This document shows, in pieces, positions 27,285-35,768 of a DNA stretch of 64,000 nucleotides (positions are counted from its first letter, which is position 1; every line of letters begins with the position of its first letter). The notes beneath the pieces are model-generated. The model saw nothing but the letters and a program-made list of their open reading frames with translations, was not told the origin of the DNA and did no database searches. The position numbers and the translations under genes were made by a program. Source of the DNA: Acidipila sp. (GTDB taxonomy: Bacteria; Acidobacteriota; Terriglobia; Acidiferrales; UBA7541); NCBI GenBank assembly GCA_010365215.1, contig JAAFGT010000002.1, forward strand, positions 1-64,000, read 5' to 3'.

Positions 27285-30200
27285 ATGGCGCAAGAAGATC
27301 TCGCCCCGGCATTCGGGTTGACCGAACATCTGTACTCCGCGCTGTCGCTGGCCGAGCGGGCGTCGTATCTCCGGCGAGCCGGGGAATGCTGGATGGGATT
27401 TAAAGCGGACGCCAGCCGCGCGGCCGCTACCCTGGATCGCTGGAAATCGCAAAAGTCATTCCCGACCTGTGATTCCTTCGAAAAACGGCTTCGCCTGGAC
27501 GGCCTGACCAAGGAAGACCTGCTGGCGATACTCGAGCTGCCGCCGGAAGTCTACTCCGAGCTGATCACGTCACCGCCCGATTGGGTCCGGGAGTTGGAGC
27601 GGCTGTACCTCACGCCGCGCCCCCTTGACGATGATTTAGAGTTTTTGCGCTACGCCGAGGAAGGAACAAACGGATTCCTGTGGATCGCCTACCCGCTGTT
27701 CCAGGAAGGGCTGCGCCGGTTTAGGGAGGGAGCGTGCCGGCTTCCGACCGACGGTATTCTGTTCGATAAAATAACCGCGGAGCACCTGGTCCTGCCGTAC
27801 CTGTTAGAGACACTCAAAGGGGCGCTGGACTTGGTGATGGTGCTCGAGTTGAACGTCGCCCGCCTGCAAGGAGTGCTGAAGGGCGACACCCCGGAAGAGC
27901 GGTTCCATAGCTTCTGCGACCGCCTCCGCCGGATGGACGTACAGTTGTCGATCGCACGGGAGTACCCGGTCTTGTTCCGGTCTCTACACATCATAATGAT
28001 GAACTGGGTGGACTACAGTCTAGAGTTGCTGGATCGTTTATCCAAGGATTGGGATCTTATTCGGGAGAGCCTGGCTGTGGGTGGGGAGCCGGGCAGCCTT
28101 AAATCCATTGCAGCGGGAGTGGGCGACACTCATCGCGGCGGCAGGACGGTGGCGATTCTCGAGTTCTCAACTGGCTTCAAACTGGTGTACAAGCCACACA
28201 GCCAGTCAGTGGACGTCCATTTCGGGAAGTTCCTCGAATGGGTCAACCAGGCCGGCTTCGAAACTCCGTTTCGCATTCTTAAAATAATTGACCGAGGCTG
28301 CTACGGGTGGTCCGAGTTTGTGGCTCACCAGCCGTGTTCCAGCCGCAGCGAGGTGGAGCGATTCTATCAGAGGCTCGGAGGGTACCTGGCCGCCTTCTAC
28401 GTCACGAGAGCCATGGACATGCATTTCGAGAATCTGCTCGCGGCCTCGGAATTTCCCGTACCGGTGGATCTCGAGACCCTGTTTCATGGTGCCGTGGTTG
28501 CTGAGAAGGACGATCCCGCCATCAACGCTTTCCAGTTATCAGTCATGCGAGTGCTGCTGCTTCCTCAGCGAAGTTACGGGTCCGAAACATACGAAGGTAT
28601 CGACATGAGTGGGTTCGGCGCCAAGAGCGGTCAACACTTTCCGGCAGGGAGAGCCTCATCATGGGAAAGGCTTGGAACGGACGAAATGCGGCTAGTCCGC
28701 AACAAAACGGCGCCGATGAAGGTGGAGGGGAATCGTCCGAAACTGGAGGGACAGGACGTCGCCGCGGGAGAGTATGTGGAAGCCTTTATTACAGGGTTCC
28801 GATGGGTATACCGATTGCTCCAAGAACGCCGCGACGAACTCCAGGTGACCGGGGGGATACTGGACCGCTTCGGGGAAGACGAGGTGCGTTTTATCGCGCG
28901 AGCCACCGCCGCATACTCCGTATTGCTCAGGGCTTGCCAGCACCCCGACTTGTTGAGAAACGCCATCGACCGGGACCAGATGCTCGACGGTCTATGGCTG
29001 GGCGCCTGGCAGCGAACTCATCTGACCCGGCTCATCCCTGCGGAACTGAGGGATCTACAAAGCGGCGATATCCCAGTGTTTACTTCCCGCCCCAATTCCC
29101 GTGATCTGTGGACCAGCAAAGGCGAACGGATCCCAGACGTCTTCGAACAGCCAGCCTTGGCGCTGGTTCGGGAACAGGTGACCCGGTTAGGAGAAGAGGA
29201 CCTGGCGCGACAGGTAAGTTTCATCCGCACAGCCATCGCTTCCGCCGGTGAAGGCGCCCCATCACGGGCCTATGCCCCGGCCCCGCGCAAACTGCGGCTC
29301 TCGGACCAGCGGGAAGCGATCGATATGGCGCGTGCGGTTGGAGATATGCTCTGCCGGGATGCTCTGGAAAACGAATTCTGTGCCAGTTGGATCGGAATAA
29401 CGCCCGTGGGAGCCCGCGAGCGTTCGGCGTCGCTTCAGCCCCTGGATTTACCATTGTACAACGGCCTTTCGGGGTGTTCCTTGTTTCTGGCCTATCTGGC
29501 TACGGCAACCGGAGACAAGTCATATGAACGGATTGCAAGAAAGACGCTCACCCTGGTCCAGCGGACTATTGATCGCGGGCGCGCCGGCGGCGTGCCGGTT
29601 CGGAACTTGGGCGCATTCTCGGGGCTGGGAGGCATAATCTACACGCTGGCACATCTGGCGGTGCTTTGGGAAGATGCCTCATTGATTGACGAGGCTAGAG
29701 CGCTGGCGGCCGACGTGCCGGCTTTGATCGAAGCGGATGAAACACTGGATGTGGTAGGCGGCTCGGCCGGCACGATTGCCGCTCTCGAGGTTCTAAACAG
29801 GATCAGCGCCAGCGAAAAACTGCTGAATGCCGCAGTGCTTTGCGGCGACCGGCTTTTGCTAAAGCAGCAGCCACAAGGCAGGGGTGTGGGCTGGAAAACC
29901 GAGGTCGAGTCGAGCCAGCCGCTGACCGGATTCTCCCATGGCGCCGCCGGAATCGCGTGGGCGCTTCTCAAGCTCGCGGCGTGGAGCCGGGAGGCCCGAT
30001 TCCGCGAAGCGGCCGAATCGGCCATCGCTTACGAGAGGAGCACCTTCGTGGCGGAGGAGGCCAACTGGCCGGATTATCGCACGGGGGCGGGAGAAGCTCA
30101 GTCCGACCCTCGATTCATGGTGGCCTGGTGCCACGGCGCGCCCGGAATCGGTTTGGCGCGCATCGATAGCCTGCAATATATGGACGACCGCGAGACTCGC

Positions 30201-30533
30201 GAGGAAATCCGTATCGCGCTCCGCAAAACGGTCGAATCGAACTTTGGGACGAACCACTGCCTCTGTCACGGCGATCTTGGCAATTTGGATATTCTGCTCT
30301 ACGCCTCCCATCACGTGGATAATTTCTGGTGGAGTGAAGCAGGCAAGCGGCTGGCGTCCGAGACTCTGGTCGGGATCGCGGAGAGAGGATGCCTCTGCGG
30401 TACTACGCAGACTTCCCTGGAGTCGCCGGGGTTGATGACTGGCCTCGCCGGGATCGGCTACGGCCTGCTGCGGCTGGCTTGCCCGGAACGAGTTCCCTCG
30501 GTGCTGGTTCTGGCGCCGCCGGTGCAGGTCTGA
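27285..30533 (+). CDS. lanM: Type II lanthipeptide synthetase LanM
   Basis: The 1082-residue bifunctional enzyme dehydrates Ser/Thr of a precursor by phosphorylation-elimination and then adds Cys thiols to form (methyl)lanthionine rings. The dehydratase half has FKLVYKPHSQSVDVHF near residue 300 and MDMHFENLLAASEFPVPVDLE near 378-400. The LanC-like cyclase half (from about 720) has the zinc site: C949 in AWCHGAPG, and C994-H995 in CLCHGDLGN. All expected ligands are present, so it should be active. A LanM-type precursor with four Cys lies 510 bases downstream. No strong ribosome binding site precedes the ATG, and upstream are a hairpin at 27142-27166 and a TATACT at 27167. Confidence 0.95.
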   Translation: MAQEDLAPAFGLTEHLYSALSLAERASYLRRAGECWMGFKADASRAAATLDRWKSQKSFPTCDSFEKRLRLDGLTKEDLLAILELPPEVYSELITSPPDWVRELERLYLTPRPLDDDLEFLRYAEEGTNGFLWIAYPLFQEGLRRFREGACRLPTDGILFDKITAEHLVLPYLLETLKGALDLVMVLELNVARLQGVLKGDTPEERFHSFCDRLRRMDVQLSIAREYPVLFRSLHIIMMNWVDYSLELLDRLSKDWDLIRESLAVGGEPGSLKSIAAGVGDTHRGGRTVAILEFSTGFKLVYKPHSQSVDVHFGKFLEWVNQAGFETPFRILKIIDRGCYGWSEFVAHQPCSSRSEVERFYQRLGGYLAAFYVTRAMDMHFENLLAASEFPVPVDLETLFHGAVVAEKDDPAINAFQLSVMRVLLLPQRSYGSETYEGIDMSGFGAKSGQHFPAGRASSWERLGTDEMRLVRNKTAPMKVEGNRPKLEGQDVAAGEYVEAFITGFRWVYRLLQERRDELQVTGGILDRFGEDEVRFIARATAAYSVLLRACQHPDLLRNAIDRDQMLDGLWLGAWQRTHLTRLIPAELRDLQSGDIPVFTSRPNSRDLWTSKGERIPDVFEQPALALVREQVTRLGEEDLARQVSFIRTAIASAGEGAPSRAYAPAPRKLRLSDQREAIDMARAVGDMLCRDALENEFCASWIGITPVGARERSASLQPLDLPLYNGLSGCSLFLAYLATATGDKSYERIARKTLTLVQRTIDRGRAGGVPVRNLGAFSGLGGIIYTLAHLAVLWEDASLIDEARALAADVPALIEADETLDVVGGSAGTIAALEVLNRISASEKLLNAAVLCGDRLLLKQQPQGRGVGWKTEVESSQPLTGFSHGAAGIAWALLKLAAWSREARFREAAESAIAYERSTFVAEEANWPDYRTGAGEAQSDPRFMVAWCHGAPGIGLARIDSLQYMDDRETREEIRIALRKTVESNFGTNHCLCHGDLGNLDILLYASHHVDNFWWSEAGKRLASETLVGIAERGCLCGTTQTSLESPGLMTGLAGIGYGLLRLACPERVPSVLVLAPPVQV

Positions 30534-31044
30534 CACACGATGGCCACTCGTTGGCGGCCTGGGTTAGTCATCGGCTTATCGGTCGGCGCTTTCCTCGGCT
30601 TCCCTGCAGTCATTCTCCTCGAGCCTACCGTAGCCGAGGGCACTAACGGCCCCGAACGCGCCTGATGACTTATCATTCATCCAGTATCAGCATGCAGATG
30701 CTGAGCATGCTGAGGCTTGCCTGCAGACCAGAGCAGGTTTTTGGGAGTAACTAAAACAAACTGAGTCCGGATAAGGATCTTGAGCTAAATTCGGCCAATA
30801 CCTACACGAGGTTGGCATAGTTTGAAGATGCGCCAACGACGCGCAGCAGTTAGTCCGTTCCTCTCCTCATTCTTCCGTCGATGCGCGCTTCCGATACAGC
30901 ACTAAGACTAACCTAGACCTCCGAAACCGACGGCGCGCCACAAATCCGTTGACACTGCATGACGTCTTATGAATACAATCTCGCATTGAGGGCGGAGGGA
31001 ATTGCGACGCCGCTCCAGTAGTTCAAGAGAGAGTGGAGGGCCAA
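30534..31044. other. lanM-lanA intergenic region with inverted repeat
   Basis: No gene is supported in these 510 bases. They hold a 9-base inverted repeat (TCAGCATGC at 30687-30695 and GCATGCTGA at 30705-30713) without a following T run, so an operator or RNA stem is more likely than a standard terminator. The promoter of the precursor gene lies at 30949-30979. I searched all frames for further leader peptides ending in a Gly-Gly motif and found none. Confidence 0.45.
30949..30979 (+). promoter_or_regulatory. Candidate promoter of the lanthipeptide precursor
   Basis: TTGACA at 30949-30954 and TACAAT at 30974-30979 are separated by 19 bases, slightly long but with two good boxes. The start point near 30986 leaves about 59 bases of leader before the precursor ATG. 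A separate promoter would let the precursor be made in excess over LanM. Confidence 0.5.
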
Positions 31045-31266
31045 ATGATCCTTGATATCCTGCGCGCGTGGAAGGATCCCGAATATCGCAAAAGCTTGAC
31101 CCCGGCGCAATTGGCGAGCCTGCCCGAAAATCCCGCTGGTAAAGCGGAGCTAAGCCCCGAGGACCTAGCCAGTGTCGCCGGCGGCGTAGTCGGATACCAC
31201 GACTCCATCGGCACCTGTGCGGCATCTTGTGTTTGCACCATTGTTTGCACGGTAATTAAAAAGTAG
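31045..31266 (+). CDS. lanA: Mersacidin/lichenicidin-family type II lanthipeptide precursor
   Basis: A 73-residue precursor. The leader (1-47) carries the family pattern ILRAWKDPEYRKSL, LPENPAG and ELSPEDLASVAGG, ending in the Gly-Gly cleavage site at 46-47. The core (48-73, 26 residues) has Ser54, Thr57, Ser61, Thr65, Thr69 and Cys58, Cys62, Cys64, Cys68, and ends in two Lys. Up to four lanthionine or methyllanthionine rings are possible, with one Ser/Thr left over. The ATG at 31045 follows GGAGG by five bases; the GTG at 31033 in the same frame sits across that site and is not the start. The C39 peptidase of the exporter downstream should remove the leader. Confidence 0.92.
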   Translation: MILDILRAWKDPEYRKSLTPAQLASLPENPAGKAELSPEDLASVAGGVVGYHDSIGTCAASCVCTIVCTVIKK

Positions 31267-31605
31267 TCCGCTTACTTCTCCCAAGGGCCTGTTAAGCGTT
31301 TCCGAGACCATCGGCGGCGGGCGTGTGTCCGGCGTTTTGGTGCCGGGCTGGTGGTTTTCCGCCATCCGCGCTACTCTCCAGCCAGTATAAAATCTCAAAA
31401 AGTTGGCAAATGATCGCGGTGTCGATCCGCCGGCACTTTATCAGAGCCAAAGGCGCGTCGCTGGCTGAGAAATCTGACCGAAGGGCGCTGTGAAAGTGAA
31501 AGGTCGAAGCGACCACGTATTCCACGAAAATGCTGAAGCGGTCTAGGCCGGATTACGCAGCACGCTCTACGGACTCAAGAATCAGTAGACCCGCTTAATC
31601 GCGAT
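31267..31605. other. Gap between the precursor and the export operon
   Basis: These 339 bases carry no frame that looks like protein on either strand. I see no strong terminator or repeat. A promoter for the cNMP-domain/NHLM export genes may be here, but no boxes stand out. Confidence 0.3.
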
Positions 31606-32184
31606 GTGGCAAACTACCTGCCGGGACCCGCCCGCGACGACATGCGAAAAGCCTTACTTTTTCTCGGCATCTTAAACGATTCAGATATCGACTGGATGGT
31701 CGCTGCGGCCACCAAGCGGGAAGTGCCGGCAGGCGAGATACTCATTCAGGAAGGGAAGGCTGTTGACTCGGTGTTTCTGGTGCTTGATGGCCAACTGGTT
31801 GTATCAGTCAGCGCGCTAGGCAACCGCGAAGTAGCCCGCCTGCGTAGCGGCGAAGTAGTTGGCGAAATGTCGTTCGTTGATTCCCGGCCACCATCGGCGA
31901 CCGTAAGGGCTTTGGAGACGAGCAGGGTGCTGGCGATTCCGCGTGTTCGCCTGGAAACCAAACTCGCTCAAGATATCGCGTTCAGCGCGCGATTTTATAA
32001 GGCAATCGCTACTTTTCTATCCGATCGCCTTCGCGGTACGGTGGGTTTGCTCGGTTACGGGCCTGGGCAGTCACTCGACGAAGCTACCGCCTACTCCGAC
32101 GAAATATCCACGGGGACTTTGGATAAGCTCTCGCTGGCAGGCGCCCGTTTTGACCTGTTGCAACGCCGCCTGCGGAGCATTTGA
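31606..32184 (+). CDS. Cyclic-nucleotide-binding-domain (Crp/PKA-R fold) protein of the NHLM locus
   Basis: The 192 residues have one cNMP-binding beta-roll: ALLFLGILNDSDIDWMVAAA, GEILIQEGKAVDSVFLVLDG, RSGEVVGEMSFVDSRPPSATV and the helices after it. There is no DNA-binding helix-turn-helix and no membrane span. Genes of this kind are regular neighbours of NHLM-type bacteriocin exporters, where their role is unknown; a regulatory or scaffold role at the exporter is likely. The phosphate-binding Arg is replaced, with the cassette reading GEMSFVDSRPPSATV and Arg before the PPSA. The start is a GTG; an ATG at 31642 is an alternative. Confidence 0.8.
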   Translation: MANYLPGPARDDMRKALLFLGILNDSDIDWMVAAATKREVPAGEILIQEGKAVDSVFLVLDGQLVVSVSALGNREVARLRSGEVVGEMSFVDSRPPSATVRALETSRVLAIPRVRLETKLAQDIAFSARFYKAIATFLSDRLRGTVGLLGYGPGQSLDEATAYSDEISTGTLDKLSLAGARFDLLQRRLRSI

Positions 32185-32219
32185 TTTAACAGTGTCTTGA
32201 ACACATCTTGCGACTAGCC

Positions 32220-33536
32220 ATGGCTGCCCCCCGCCAACAACTTTTTCGCCCCGAAGCACTTGAACGGTACTCCTCGCCAGACAATCTCGACCAGCTCATG
32301 CGGGTGGTAAGCGCTAAGGACTGGGTTCCCTTGGCGGTGATTGCCGGACTGTTCATCGCATTTTCGACCTGGTGTGTTTTTGGTTCCTTGCCCACGACCG
32401 TAACCGCCCGGGGTGTGCTGCTCCGGCCACGTAAATTGGTACAGGTTCAGGTCCTGGGTGGCGGGCGACTTGAGTCGCTCAGTGCGCGCGTGGGTGACTC
32501 AGTTCATACGGGGCAACTGATCGCCCGTGTGGATCAGTCCGAGCTCCACCGGAAAATCGAAGATGACCGGCAATTTCTGAACACGCTGCTGATGCAGGAG
32601 CGTCTGAAAACATCTACGCAGAATGTTCAAGTGAACCTGCAAACTCAGCAGGACCGGCTGGAGAGAAAGTCTCTCGAAGCGCAGCGGGTAAGTCTTCAAC
32701 ATGGCCTGGATGATGCGGTAGCCCTGGATCCCATGCTCAAGCGTCGCCTCGAGAGCCTGCGAAAGCTGAAGGAGTCAGGGCTGATTGCGGAAGCGTCGCA
32801 GGAATATATCCAGGGCGAACTCAGCTACCGCGACAATAATGCGAAGCTTTCGGAGTTTAAAGCCAAACTCGAGCAGATCGACAGCCAGTTGAAGCAGCTG
32901 GAGACGCGCTTCAGCGCACTCGGCAGGGAAAATCTTGAATCCTCCACAACGCGCCAAAACCAGATTAGCGATCTGCGCTCGCGGATTGCCATGAGCGAAC
33001 TACAGCTTTCCAAGAGCGGCGATATCGTCAGCGACTATAGCGGCCAGGTGTCAGAAATATTCGCGACGGCTGGACAAGTGCTCCCCGCCGGAGGGCGCCT
33101 GCTCTCCCTGGACGTTGAAGGCCGGGCAACGCCGCCGATCAGCCTTACGTATTTCCCCATCAAAGACGGGAAAAAAATTCAACCGGGTATGGATGTGCAA
33201 GTGACTCCCGACACAGTTCAGCGCCAGCGATTCGGCGGCATCGTAGGCAAAGTCATTTCTGTCACGACACTGCCGGTAACGCGCGAGGGCGCGAACAACA
33301 CCATCGGAAATGCCGACCTGGTACAGGGCATCATGGGTGAAGGCGCGTTTATTGAAGTCACCGCGCAGCTCGAGCAGGATGGGTCGACCTACAGCGGCTA
33401 TCGCTGGTCTTCTTCAAGAGGGCCGCAACTCAAGATCACTTCCGGGCTTACAACGGTTTCCCGCGTCACCGTCGAACGCCGTGCGCCTATCACTTATGTT
33501 TTCCCGATCTTGAGAGAGGCCATCGGTGCCTACTGA
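32220..33536 (+). CDS. NHLP bacteriocin system secretion protein (HlyD-family membrane fusion protein)
   Basis: About 438 residues: a short cytosolic N-terminus (LFRPEALERYSSPDNLDQLM), one transmembrane helix (VPLAVIAGLFIAFSTWCVFG), a lipoyl-like half (VLGGRLESLSARVGDSVHTGQLIARV with intervening Gly), a long coiled coil (about 120-270) and a beta-barrel part. This is the periplasmic adaptor of the NHLM export system that links the ABC transporter to the outer membrane. The start is taken at the ATG 32220 (TTG at 32208 is possible). It overlaps the next gene by 11 bases if that starts at GTG 33526. Confidence 0.9.
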   Translation: MAAPRQQLFRPEALERYSSPDNLDQLMRVVSAKDWVPLAVIAGLFIAFSTWCVFGSLPTTVTARGVLLRPRKLVQVQVLGGGRLESLSARVGDSVHTGQLIARVDQSELHRKIEDDRQFLNTLLMQERLKTSTQNVQVNLQTQQDRLERKSLEAQRVSLQHGLDDAVALDPMLKRRLESLRKLKESGLIAEASQEYIQGELSYRDNNAKLSEFKAKLEQIDSQLKQLETRFSALGRENLESSTTRQNQISDLRSRIAMSELQLSKSGDIVSDYSGQVSEIFATAGQVLPAGGRLLSLDVEGRATPPISLTYFPIKDGKKIQPGMDVQVTPDTVQRQRFGGIVGKVISVTTLPVTREGANNTIGNADLVQGIMGEGAFIEVTAQLEQDGSTYSGYRWSSSRGPQLKITSGLTTVSRVTVERRAPITYVFPILREAIGAY

Positions 33537-35736
33537 GGCAATGCCCGGGCCAGTGGCGCTTCCCACAGGGCGTGTTCGCACTCCCACAATTTTACAAATG
33601 GAAGCCGTCGAGTGCGGAGCTGCGGCGTTGGCCATTATCCTTCATCACTACGGCCGGCTGGTCCCCTTGGCGCAACTTCGCAAGGATTGTGGGGTGTCAC
33701 GCGATGGCTCGAAGGCCTCCAACATCGTAATCGCCGCGCACGCTTACGGCCTTCAATGCAAGGGCTTTCGAAAAGAGATCGCCGACCTCAAAGACGTAAA
33801 ATATCCCTACATTATTTTTTGGAACTTCAACCATTTTTTGGTGGTGGAGGGGTGCCGCAAAGGAATGGTCTATCTGAACGATCCCGCCAGCGGTCCGCGC
33901 CAGGTGACGCTGGAGGAATTCGATGAAGCCTACACGGGTGTGGTGCTGGCGATGGAACCGGGTCCGGAATTTACTCGGGCCGGCAGCAAACCCAGCGTTC
34001 TAGCGAGCCTAGGCGGTCGGCTGCGGAACTCGATGGGTGCGGTCGCGCTATGCGCCTTCGCCGGGCTATTGCTGGTGATTCCGGGCCTTCTCGCCGCCGC
34101 ATTGATCGAACTTTTCATTGACAAAGTGCTGGTGCAGCAGTTTCAAGACTGGGCCCGGCCGATTATCATCGGCATGTTGCTGACCACCCTGCTTCGAGGA
34201 TATCTCACCGCGTTGCAGGCAGGCATGCTGCGACGATTGGATATTAAGCTTGCCGTGGCCATGTCTAGCCGTTTCGTGTGGCACCTGCTCCACCTGCCCG
34301 CCTCCTATTATGCGCAGCGTTATAGCGGCGAAATCAGCGATCGAATCTATCTGAATGACAAAGTGGCCCGGGTTCTTTCGAGCCGTTTGGCGACGACGAT
34401 CATCGATGTGGTGATGATGATCTTTTATCTTTTTGTGATGATTCAATTTGACGCTGTACTTACCGCGATCGGCGTATCTTTCGCGCTGTTGAATTTTCTC
34501 CTGCTGCGCTGGATTGCGCGTGAGCGCCTGGACAGCAATTACCGCCTGGCTCACTACGGCGGAAAGGCCGCGGGTGTCGCCATCTCGGGGCTGCAAAGCA
34601 TCCGCACGATCAAGGCCAGCGCCCTAGAATCCGATTTCTTCGAACGCTGGGCGGGACACTTTGCCAAACTGATAAATGCAAAACAAAAACTTGGGCTAAC
34701 GAATCAATATTTCAACGTGCTCCCTCCTTTTCTGACGGGCCTCATGACTCTCTTGATTCTGGTTACGGGTGGCCTGAGAGTCATGAATGGGATGTTGACG
34801 ATAGGCCAGCTAGTGGCCTTCCAGTCGCTCATGCTGAGTTTCCTTCTTCCGGTTAACAACCTTGTGGCATTGGGCTCGGAGTTGCAGGAACTCGAGGGCG
34901 ACCTTAGCCGGCTGGATGATGTTCTACGCAATCCGACCGACTCCAACTTCGTGCCAAAGGGCGACGGGCCCCAAGGTTATGAGGCAGCGGGAATGCAACC
35001 TGCCCGCCTCTCCGGCCATCTCGAGTTGCGCGGGGTGTCCTTCGGGTATAACCCGCTTACCCCGCCGTTGATTGAAAATCTGTCCCTTACCGTACGGCCC
35101 GGCCAGCGCGTAGCATTTGTAGGCGCCAGCGGCTCGGGAAAATCGACCCTGGCGAAGCTGGTGGCCGGCCTGTACGAACCGACGGAAGGAGAGATTCTAT
35201 TCGACGGTACACCGCGTTCGAACCTTTCCCGTGAATTAATCACCGGCTCGCTCGGGATGATCGAGCAGGACATCCTGATGTTCGGAGGCAGCGTAAAAGA
35301 TAATCTGACTCTGTGGGATTCCTCAGCGCCTGAGGAGAGAATCTTGTCGGCGTGCCAGGATGCTCTGATACATCAGGTAATCTCCGCGCTGCCGGACGGG
35401 TACCGCGGACAATTGCTGGAAAACGCGGCCAATATGAGCGGGGGCCAGCGACAACGTCTGGAGATAGCTCGCGCCCTGGTCAACAATCCCTCAATCCTGG
35501 TGATGGATGAAGCCACCAGTGCGCTCGATGCAGAGACTGAAAACTTGATCGACCAGAACATCCGCCGCCGCGACTGTACGTGCGTCATCGTAGCCCACCG
35601 CTTGAGCACGATTCGTGACTGCGACGAGATTATCGTTTTGAATTTTGGAAAGGTCGTCCAACGAGGCAGTCACGAAGAATTGATCAAACAGGATGGCGAG
35701 TATTTGCGCTTGCTCTCCTATGAAGGCATGACCTGA
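33526..35736 (+). CDS. NHLM-family ABC exporter 1 with C39 leader peptidase
   Basis: The 736-residue protein has an N-terminal C39 peptidase (catalytic Cys in QMEAVECGAAAL near residue 30, His in FNHFLVVEG), six membrane helices and an ATPase. The ATPase reads GASGSGKST for Walker A, NMSGGQRQRLEIARAL for the signature, VMDEATSALD for Walker B and VAHRLST for the H-loop. All sites are canonical. It should cut Gly-Gly leaders, such as that of the precursor at 31045, while exporting the peptide. It works with the HlyD adaptor upstream and a partner ABC subunit downstream, in one operon. An ATG at 33541 is an alternative to the GTG start. Confidence 0.93.
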   Translation: MPTEAMPGPVALPTGRVRTPTILQMEAVECGAAALAIILHHYGRLVPLAQLRKDCGVSRDGSKASNIVIAAHAYGLQCKGFRKEIADLKDVKYPYIIFWNFNHFLVVEGCRKGMVYLNDPASGPRQVTLEEFDEAYTGVVLAMEPGPEFTRAGSKPSVLASLGGRLRNSMGAVALCAFAGLLLVIPGLLAAALIELFIDKVLVQQFQDWARPIIIGMLLTTLLRGYLTALQAGMLRRLDIKLAVAMSSRFVWHLLHLPASYYAQRYSGEISDRIYLNDKVARVLSSRLATTIIDVVMMIFYLFVMIQFDAVLTAIGVSFALLNFLLLRWIARERLDSNYRLAHYGGKAAGVAISGLQSIRTIKASALESDFFERWAGHFAKLINAKQKLGLTNQYFNVLPPFLTGLMTLLILVTGGLRVMNGMLTIGQLVAFQSLMLSFLLPVNNLVALGSELQELEGDLSRLDDVLRNPTDSNFVPKGDGPQGYEAAGMQPARLSGHLELRGVSFGYNPLTPPLIENLSLTVRPGQRVAFVGASGSGKSTLAKLVAGLYEPTEGEILFDGTPRSNLSRELITGSLGMIEQDILMFGGSVKDNLTLWDSSAPEERILSACQDALIHQVISALPDGYRGQLLENAANMSGGQRQRLEIARALVNNPSILVMDEATSALDAETENLIDQNIRRRDCTCVIVAHRLSTIRDCDEIIVLNFGKVVQRGSHEELIKQDGEYLRLLSYEGMT

Positions 35737-35768
35737 TGTGCGCGCAGGCAAGTACAGGCTAAAAGCCT

